From assembly GCA_017420455.1 (NCBI GenBank), contig JAFOJB010000302.1, positions 1 to 20,498 of the forward strand: 20,498 nt of DNA, given 5' to 3'. The notes below the pieces were generated by a model. That model saw nothing but the letters and a program-made list of their open reading frames with translations, ran no database searches and had not been told where the DNA came from. This DNA comes from Blautia sp. (GTDB taxonomy: Bacteria > Bacillota > Clostridia > Lachnospirales > Lachnospiraceae). Both the position numbers and the translations under genes were made by a program. How positions within the stretch are numbered: the first letter of the stretch is position 1; each line of letters opens with the position of its first letter. Below, piece after piece: positions 15,886-20,498 of the stretch.

Positions 15886-15938
15886 TCGCGTCTTCACAGG
15901 AACTGTGCATGGTGCAGAAATCTGCGCGCAGTTTCTTG

Positions 15939-16014
15939 CAGGATTCCTTATTTCAGCCAGGATTCCTTATTTCAGTCAGGATTCCTTATTTCAGTCAGGA
16001 TTCCTTATTTCAGC
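15939..16014 (+). repeat. Four tandem copies of a 19-bp repeat
   Basis: The unit CAGGATTCCTTATTTCAGY (last base T or C) is present four times head to tail at 15939, 15958, 15977 and 15996. Copies differ only at the last base. There are no spacers, so it is not a CRISPR. It lies in the 250-base gap between the binding-protein gene and the ATPase gene. Confidence 0.95.
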
Positions 16015-16077
16015 AGACAGATGTCTTACCATAAAGGAATCTTATACTGTCTCACAAAAAATATCATAAGAAAAAAG

Positions 16078-16112
16078 CAGACGGGGCGGCCGTGAAACGG
16101 CAGCCCCATCTG
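16078..16112 (+). terminator. Strong stem-loop between binding protein and ATPase (attenuating or stabilising)
   Basis: GGGGCGGCCGT at 16083-16093 pairs with ACGGCAGCCCC at 16097-16107 around a GAA loop, with one G-A mismatch. CAGA at 16078-16081 and TCTG at 16109-16112 extend the stem. On the + strand only TTATT follows, a poor U-tract, so it may act as a partial terminator or a 3' shield for the binding-protein mRNA. Read on the - strand it is followed by a run of Ts and is a good terminator. Confidence 0.7.
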
Positions 16113-16135
16113 TTATTCGAAGGGGGAAGATTGCA

Positions 16136-17668
16136 GTGGATTACGCAGTCCAGATGAAGAATATCACGAAAACCTTCGGCGATGTCATTGCCAATCACGA
16201 TGTCACCATGGACGTGAAGAAGGGAGAAATCCTTGCGATCCTGGGAGAGAACGGAAGCGGCAAAACTACCCTCATGAACATGCTGTCCGGAATCTACTAT
16301 CCGGATCACGGTGAGATCTGGATCAACGGAAAACAGGTGGATATCCAGTCGCCCAGGGATGCATACGATCTTGGAATCGGCATGATCCATCAGCATTTCA
16401 AGCTGATCGATGTGTTCACTGCGGTGGAGAATATTGCCCTGGGCCTTGAAAAATCCGAAAAGTTTGACCTGAAAACCATAGAAAACAGGACACGGGAAAT
16501 CTGTGAGAGATATCATTTTGAGCTGAATCTGCAGCAGAAGGTCTACGAGATGAGTGTATCCCAGAAGCAGACCCTGGAGATCATCAAGGTTCTGTACAGG
16601 GGAGCGCAGATTCTGATCCTGGATGAACCGACTGCGGTGCTGACTCCTCAGGAGACAGAAAAGCTCTTTGATGTAATACGGAACATGAAGGCGGACAATA
16701 AATCTGTCATCATCATTACCCACAAGCTCCATGAGGTCCTGGAGATCTCCGACAGGGTCGTGATCCTTCGAAAAGGAGAATATATCGGCTCTGTGGATAC
16801 CGCACAGGCGACAGAGAGTTCCCTTACCGAACAGATGGTAGGCCGGAAGGTTACGCTGAACATCAACCGGACGGATCCGGTAAATCCTGTAAAACGTCTG
16901 TCGGTGAAGAATCTTACCGTGTTCAGCCAGGAAAACGTAAAGATTCTGGATGATATTACCTTCGATGTCTATGGCGGAGAGATCCTGGGCATCGCCGGTA
17001 TTTCCGGAAACGGGCAGAAAGAGCTTCTGGAAGCCATTGCCGGACTGCAGATCCCTGCCCAGGGCAGCAGTGTCGAGTTTTTTGAGCGGGGAATGGAAGA
17101 CAAACCCATACAGCTCATCGGGAAAACGCCGAAAATGATCCGGGACAGCGGCGTACATCTGGCTTTCGTGCCGGAGGACCGCCTGGGAATGGGGCTGGTG
17201 GGCAGTATGGGCATGACCGGGAACATGCTCCTGAAGACCTATGGCAGCGGGAAGTCCATTTTCACGGATAAGAAAAAACCGAGGAAGATGGCTTTGAAGG
17301 TAAAAGAAGAACTGGAGGTCGCAACGCCCAGCCTCAATACGCCGGTGTCACGGCTGTCCGGCGGAAATGTACAGAAGGTCCTGGTGGGAAGAGAGATCGC
17401 CGAGGCTCCTTCGGTGCTGATGACAGCCTATGCGGTACGGGGGCTGGATATCAATACCTCGTATACGATCTATAACCTGCTGGATGAGGAAAAGAAAACG
17501 GGGGTCGCGGTCGTCTATGTTGGAGAAGACCTGGATGTGCTCATCGATCTGTGCGACCGGATCCTGGTGCTCTGCGGCGGCAGGGTGAACGGTATCGTGG
17601 ATGCAAGAAACATCACGAAGGAAGAGGTCGGTCTCCTGATGACAAACCTCAGAAAGGAGGGAGCGTAA
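16136..17668 (+). CDS. Double-domain ABC importer ATPase (nucleoside/sugar type)
   Basis: A 510-residue ATPase with two nucleotide-binding domains in one chain, as in NupO/RbsA/MglA-type importers. Domain 1: Walker A GENGSGKTT at 37-45, Q-loop Gln85, signature MSVSQ at 139-143 (normally LSVGE/LSGGQ), Walker B ILILDEPTA at 159-167, switch His196. Domain 2: the Walker A position reads GISGNGQKEL at 288-297 (no GKS/T), signature LSGGN at 407-411, and the Walker B region reads VLMTAYAVRGLD at 427-438. So one composite ATP site (Walker A1 plus signature 2) is intact and the other is degenerate, the usual arrangement in this subfamily. The start is GTG with AGGGGGAAG upstream. It lies 2 bases before the first permease gene and follows the BMP gene, so it energises nucleoside-type uptake. 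Confidence 0.92.
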   Translation: MDYAVQMKNITKTFGDVIANHDVTMDVKKGEILAILGENGSGKTTLMNMLSGIYYPDHGEIWINGKQVDIQSPRDAYDLGIGMIHQHFKLIDVFTAVENIALGLEKSEKFDLKTIENRTREICERYHFELNLQQKVYEMSVSQKQTLEIIKVLYRGAQILILDEPTAVLTPQETEKLFDVIRNMKADNKSVIIITHKLHEVLEISDRVVILRKGEYIGSVDTAQATESSLTEQMVGRKVTLNINRTDPVNPVKRLSVKNLTVFSQENVKILDDITFDVYGGEILGIAGISGNGQKELLEAIAGLQIPAQGSSVEFFERGMEDKPIQLIGKTPKMIRDSGVHLAFVPEDRLGMGLVGSMGMTGNMLLKTYGSGKSIFTDKKKPRKMALKVKEELEVATPSLNTPVSRLSGGNVQKVLVGREIAEAPSVLMTAYAVRGLDINTSYTIYNLLDEEKKTGVAVVYVGEDLDVLIDLCDRILVLCGGRVNGIVDARNITKEEVGLLMTNLRKEGA

Positions 17669-17670
17669 GG

Positions 17671-18774
17671 ATGAGCGCGAATGTGAAAACAAATATAGAG
17701 CAGCCCCGCTGGCGTACTGTGAAACGGGATCACTGCAGCTTCGGTCTCAAGGTGCTGATACGGGTCGCGGCGATCCTTCTGGCTCTCATAATCGACGCGC
17801 TGTTTATTTATTTTGTGACAGGTCTGAATCCGCTGTCGGTCTATGTGGTCATGTACAACGGTACCTTCATGACCTCCATGCGTTTTTCCTGGGCCATGCG
17901 GGATCTGGTGACACTTCTCTGCATCGGAGTAGCGCTTGCGCCTGCCTTCAAGATGCGCTTCTGGAATATCGGAGCGGAGGGACAGGTACTGATCGGCGGC
18001 CTGGCTACGGCTGTCGTTATGGTGAACTGTGGAAAATCCCTGCCCGGACCGATGCTTCTTGTCGTCATGCTGGGGGCAAGTGTCGCGGCGGGCGCAGTCT
18101 GGGGCCTGATCCCTTCGTTCTTCAAGGCTTACTGGAATACCAATGAAACGTTGTTCACCCTGATGATGAACTATGTGGCGATCAGCATCGTGGCATCCAT
18201 GACGAATCTGTGGCGCGGACAGGCTTCCTCTCTCGGAAAGCTGAATATGGCCAACAGGGCCGGGTGGTTTCCGCAGTTTCTGGGACAGAGATACAATATC
18301 AATATTCTTACCGTTCTGATCCTGACCTTCGTCATGTTTTTCTATCTGAAGTTTTCGAAACATGGATATGAAATATCCGTTGTGGGAGAGTCGGAGAACA
18401 CCGCCCGGTATGCAGGGATCAACGTACGCAGAGTAACGATCCGCACCATGATGATTTCCGGCGCCATCTGCGGCCTGGCTGGCTTCCTTATTGTAGGAGG
18501 GCGTGATCAGACGATCTCCACTACCTCCGCCGGAGGGTATGGCTTCACGGCCATCATCGTGGCCTGGCTGGCCAAGTTCAATACCTTTTACATGGCGCTG
18601 ATCTCCTTCCTCCTGATCTTCCTGCAGCGGGGTGCCTCCGAGATCGCTTCTGCCTACAGCCTGAACGACTTTGCCGCCAGCATCATTGAGGGCGTAATTC
18701 TGTTCTGTATTCTTGGCAGTGAGTTCTTTATCAATTACAGATGGGTAAGCGAAGGAAAGGGGGGAAAGGCATGA
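17671..18774 (+). CDS. ABC importer permease, first subunit (NupP-like)
   Basis: A 367-residue membrane protein of the BPD_transp_2 family (RbsC, NupP/NupQ type). The first about 25 residues are cytoplasmic; about eight to ten hydrophobic segments follow, beginning VLIRVAAILLALIIDALFIYF. Family marks are FWNIGAEGQVLIGGL (about residues 100-114) and GESENTARYAGINVRR, the cytoplasmic loop that contacts the ATPase, followed by GAICGLAGFLIVGG. The frame is open further left, but ATG 17671 is the real start: it follows the ATPase stop after 2 bases and has GGAGG at 17656-17660. Its stop overlaps the second permease start (ATGA). It pairs with that protein to form the membrane channel. Confidence 0.92.
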   Translation: MSANVKTNIEQPRWRTVKRDHCSFGLKVLIRVAAILLALIIDALFIYFVTGLNPLSVYVVMYNGTFMTSMRFSWAMRDLVTLLCIGVALAPAFKMRFWNIGAEGQVLIGGLATAVVMVNCGKSLPGPMLLVVMLGASVAAGAVWGLIPSFFKAYWNTNETLFTLMMNYVAISIVASMTNLWRGQASSLGKLNMANRAGWFPQFLGQRYNINILTVLILTFVMFFYLKFSKHGYEISVVGESENTARYAGINVRRVTIRTMMISGAICGLAGFLIVGGRDQTISTTSAGGYGFTAIIVAWLAKFNTFYMALISFLLIFLQRGASEIASAYSLNDFAASIIEGVILFCILGSEFFINYRWVSEGKGGKA

Positions 18775-19763
18775 GCAATCTGATCGCATGGATCCTTCGG
18801 GCAATCCCCTTTGGAACGATCATCATGTTCGGCTCCATGGGTGAGATCATTACGGAAAAATCCGGAAACCTGAACCTGGGTGTTCCGGGGATCATGTACC
18901 TGGGCGGTTTTGCAGGCTTCGCAAGCTCCTATTTCTATGAGAGGAATGCGGCGGATCCTAAAGACTGGATCTGTATCCTGATCGCCCTGACCTGCGCTGT
19001 CCTGGCTTCCATGGCAGGAGGCCTGATCTTCAGCTTCCTGACCATTTCCCTGAGAGCCAATCAGAATGTGACGGGTCTTGCCCTGACGACCTTCGGCATG
19101 GGCGTCGCCAATTTCTTCGGCGTATTCATCCTGAACGGTGCCAGCTATACTGCCGCGCCTCTGGCTTATAAGTCCTTTTCCAGGAAAATGCCGGTCCTTC
19201 CGGGGAAATTCGGCGTCGTCGGGCAGACGGTTTTCAGCTATGGATTCCTGGTGTATACGGCAATTGTTGCGGCCATCATCCTGCATTTCATTCTGAACAA
19301 GACGAGAGTCGGCCTGAATCTGCGGGCAGTGGGGGAGAACCCTGCTACGGCAGACGCTGCCGGGATCAATGTGACGAGGTACAAATATCTTGCTACCTGT
19401 CTTGGGGCGGGAATCTCCGGAATAGGAGGTTTGTACTATGTTCTTGACTACAATCAGGGCATCTGGGCCACCACCGGGCAGATCGAGGCGCTTGGCTGGC
19501 TGGCTGTGGCGCTGGTTATCTTTACTACCTGGAAGCCGCTGAATGCCATCTGGGGGGCTTATCTTTTCGGAATGCTGTACTGGCTGTACCAGTTCCTGCC
19601 GAGTATCATGGGAATTCATGTGGCCAGCTATATTACGGATCTGATCCAGATGGTTCCTTATGTGGTCACCATTTTCGTGCTGCTTATGGTCAGCTTCCGG
19701 AAGAAAAAGGAGGATCAGCCGCCGGCAAGTCTTGGGCGGTCCTATTTCCGCGAGGAAAGATAA
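18771..19763 (+). CDS. ABC importer permease, second subunit (NupQ-like)
   Basis: A 330-residue BPD_transp_2 membrane protein with about eight hydrophobic segments. Near the start it carries the family stretch GEIITEKSGNLNLGVPGIMYLGG (given as residues about 24-46), the counterpart of E-x-x-G-x-x-N-L-G in NupQ. The GENPATADAAGINVTRYK loop and GAGISGIGGLYYVLDY follow in the second half; the loop is the ATPase coupling site. The start at 18771 overlaps the previous stop by four bases (ATGA), with GGGGGGAAAGG just upstream; the earlier in-frame ATG at 18741 lies inside the first permease gene. This is the last gene of the importer operon, with a C-terminal charged tail (KKKEDQP) in the cytoplasm. 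Confidence 0.92.
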   Translation: MSNLIAWILRAIPFGTIIMFGSMGEIITEKSGNLNLGVPGIMYLGGFAGFASSYFYERNAADPKDWICILIALTCAVLASMAGGLIFSFLTISLRANQNVTGLALTTFGMGVANFFGVFILNGASYTAAPLAYKSFSRKMPVLPGKFGVVGQTVFSYGFLVYTAIVAAIILHFILNKTRVGLNLRAVGENPATADAAGINVTRYKYLATCLGAGISGIGGLYYVLDYNQGIWATTGQIEALGWLAVALVIFTTWKPLNAIWGAYLFGMLYWLYQFLPSIMGIHVASYITDLIQMVPYVVTIFVLLMVSFRKKKEDQPPASLGRSYFREER

Positions 19764-19806
19764 CGGGGGGACTCTCCTGAAGCAGGGGGGGATCCTTACA
19801 GCGGAC

Positions 19807-20009
19807 GGGTGAGTGCGCATCAGGTTCCGGGGTTCGGATCGTATGTGTTTTGGCGTCTGTCGGCTCTCCTGACTGCGAAAGAAGGGATGTCCGCGTCTGC
19901 AGGACGTAAAGTCCTTTGACTGCGGACATCCCTTCTTTTGCAGTCCGTCGAGACGCCAGACACCTTAAAACTCATACGGTCCGAACCCGGGAGGCTGATG
20001 CGCTCACCC
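19807..20009. repeat. 203-bp imperfect palindrome (long inverted repeat)
   Basis: The left arm (19807-19905) is matched by the reverse complement of the right arm (19911-20009). Paired blocks from outside in: GGGTGAG 19807-19813 with 20003-20009; CGCATCAG 19816-19823 with 19995-20002; 19827-19851 with 19967-19991, with small gaps; GGCGTCT 19852-19858 with 19951-19957; a 24-bp block 19871-19894 with 19922-19945, having one G/T difference; AGGAC 19901-19905 with GTCCT 19911-19915. The loop is GTAAA. As RNA it would be a hairpin of about 100 bases per side. The inner 24-bp stem, with GAAAGAAGG on one side and CTTCTTTTG on the other, may end transcription of the importer operon on either strand. 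Confidence 0.9.
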
Positions 20010-20160
20010 TGTTTGTATCCTTCAGAGATTATCTATGTGCGGGACATTTCAGTGAAAATCTCGAAAGACGGGTTCTCTGATGTGATACACAGATTTTGGA
20101 AAACAGGGTATACGAAGCGCATAAATATGGGATTGTGAGTAAATATTGGATGAGTGGTTT

Positions 20161-20332
20161 ATTCCTGTGGGCAAAGGCCAGCAGGACGAGATTGCCTGGC
20201 CGCTGGCGACTGGCATGGGAGTGCAAATGCTTCGCAGTTCTGCTGCGTATACAAGCTGCGGGTCATGCTCTTTGATAACTGTTCACCGTCGGGTGTGCGG
20301 CTGTGAGGGTACGGCGCATGTCTGAGGGCTTT
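20161..20332 (+). ncRNA. GC-rich block, possible structured RNA or dispersed repeat
   Basis: GGCCAG at 20176-20181 can pair with CTGGCC at 20196-20201, GGCAA at 20170-20174 with TTGCC at 20192-20196, and GCCAGC at 20177-20182 with GCTGGC at 20202-20207. GCTGCG occurs twice near 20243-20261. No frame looks like a real protein on either strand. I have a faint memory of similar segments recurring in Lachnospiraceae intergenic regions, but cannot verify it. It could equally be a decayed sequence. Confidence 0.3.
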
Positions 20333-20362
20333 GGATTGAGACAGAAATAACTGTCTCAATCC
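20333..20362 (+). terminator. Perfect 12-bp hairpin
   Basis: GGATTGAGACAG at 20333-20344 pairs without mismatch with CTGTCTCAATCC at 20351-20362 around the loop AAATAA. TTATTG follows, a weak U-tract, so it may be an intrinsic terminator for + strand RNA or the 3' stem of the preceding structured block. Confidence 0.6.
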
Positions 20363-20373
20363 TTATTGCATAA

Positions 20374-20405
20374 AAAAAGAAACGCATCAGAATGCGTTTC
20401 TTTTT
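20374..20405. terminator. Bidirectional intrinsic terminator after tRNA-Leu
   Basis: GAAACGCAT at 20379-20387 pairs with ATGCGTTTC at 20392-20400 around CAGA, flanked by A-run and T-run on the two sides (20372-20378 and 20401-20405). It has the form of a terminator in both directions and lies 10 bases beyond the 3' end of the tRNA gene, which it should terminate on the - strand. Confidence 0.88.
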
Positions 20406-20415
20406 AAATGAAAAA

Positions 20416-20498
20416 TGCGGAAGATGGGACTTGAACCCACACGACTGCAATAGTCACTAGATCCTTAGTCTAGCTCGTCTGCCAGTTCCGACACTTCC
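20416..20498 (-). tRNA. tRNA-Leu with anticodon AAG (first two bases outside window)
   Basis: Read on the - strand this is a class II tRNA. The acceptor 3' strand CTTCCGC plus discriminator A matches 5' ...GGAAG at the window edge, so the first two bases (expected GC) are missing. The T arm contains GGGTTCAAGTCCC, the long variable arm has stem GACT/AGTC, and the anticodon stem CTAGA/TCTAG encloses the loop CTAAGGA. Positions 34-36 are AAG (complement at 20464-20466), which reads CUU and makes it leucine; the long variable arm agrees. CCA is not encoded. Leu tRNAs with A34 are uncommon in bacteria. Confidence 0.9.

Larger units (their letters stand above)
19764..20332. other. Noncoding stretch after the importer operon
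   Basis: About 570 bases without a convincing gene. Short open frames on both strands lack ribosome sites and family features. The left part is the large palindrome at 19807-20009. The part at 20010-20160 is AT-richer with no structure that I recognise. The part at 20161-20332 is GC-rich and can form several competing stems (see separate entry). Confidence 0.7.

Noticed and set aside
14422..15897. 491-residue open frame on the - strand opposite the binding-protein gene
   Set aside because: Shadow of a strongly supported + strand gene with signal peptide, family motifs, promoter and ribosome site; the reverse product shows no family features.
15939..16014. CRISPR array
   Set aside because: Repeats are 19 bp and directly adjacent with no spacers, and no cas gene is present.
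15866..16069. 67-residue + strand frame spanning the 19-bp repeats
   Set aside because: Starts inside the binding-protein gene, has no ribosome site, and its product is just the translated repeat.
17515..18804. 429-residue open frame on the - strand over the ATPase/permease junction
   Set aside because: Crosses two clear + strand genes, hydrophilic low-quality composition, no motif.
19690..19929. Small - strand gene overlapping the end of the second permease and the palindrome
   Set aside because: No ribosome site or domain, and half of it is the palindrome arm.
20159..20359. 66-residue - strand gene in the GC-rich block
   Set aside because: Composition and lack of ribosome site suggest a spurious frame within a noncoding element.

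Overview
The window looks like chromosome from a low-to-mid GC Firmicute of the class Clostridia, most likely a Lachnospiraceae member. The evidence is the character of the proteins (RNase J, YlbF family, TrmR/TrhP tRNA modification, a BMP-type nucleoside ABC importer), the strong GGAGG ribosome sites, the sigma-A promoters with 17-bp spacers, and proteins that I recall from Lachnospiraceae genomes (families DUF5717 and DUF5716, and a divergent PurA). No phage, integrase or transposase gene is visible. All protein genes are on the + strand; only the tRNA at the right edge is on the - strand.

Region 1 (2-10029) reads as one tightly packed transcription unit with gaps of 0-62 bases. In order: the C-terminal part of RNase J (cut by the window edge), a YlbF-family protein, a short MltG-like membrane protein without a catalytic domain, the tRNA wobble-uridine methyltransferase TrmR, the U32 hydroxylation protein TrhP, a PfkB/ribokinase-type sugar kinase, and a three-gene cluster of unknown function. 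That cluster is an 1183-residue helical-repeat protein with beta domains (DUF5717-like), an Hsp70/actin-fold protein with degraded ATPase motifs (DUF5716-like), and a small TPR protein whose start overlaps the gene before it. It is the best candidate here for an undescribed system.

Region 2 (10064-14420) starts at a clear promoter and holds purC, purB and purA: the SAICAR step plus both adenylosuccinate enzymes leading to AMP. A single reading frame follows that joins a two-helix membrane segment to a YihX-like HAD phosphatase. PurB resembles the animal-type enzyme, and PurA belongs to a divergent clade.

Region 3 (14502-19763) starts at a second strong promoter, with an exact 14-bp tandem repeat in its leader. 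It encodes a BMP-type nucleoside/sugar ABC importer: secreted binding protein, double ATPase and two permeases. Between the binding protein and the ATPase lie four 19-bp tandem repeats and a strong stem-loop, a layout suited to uneven expression within the operon. Purine synthesis and nucleoside uptake are therefore adjacent.

Region 4 (19764-20498) has no convincing protein gene. It holds a 203-bp imperfect palindrome, a GC-rich block that looks like a structured or repeated noncoding element, two terminator-like hairpins, and a tRNA-Leu on the - strand with the unusual anticodon AAG. The window edge removes the first two bases of the tRNA.
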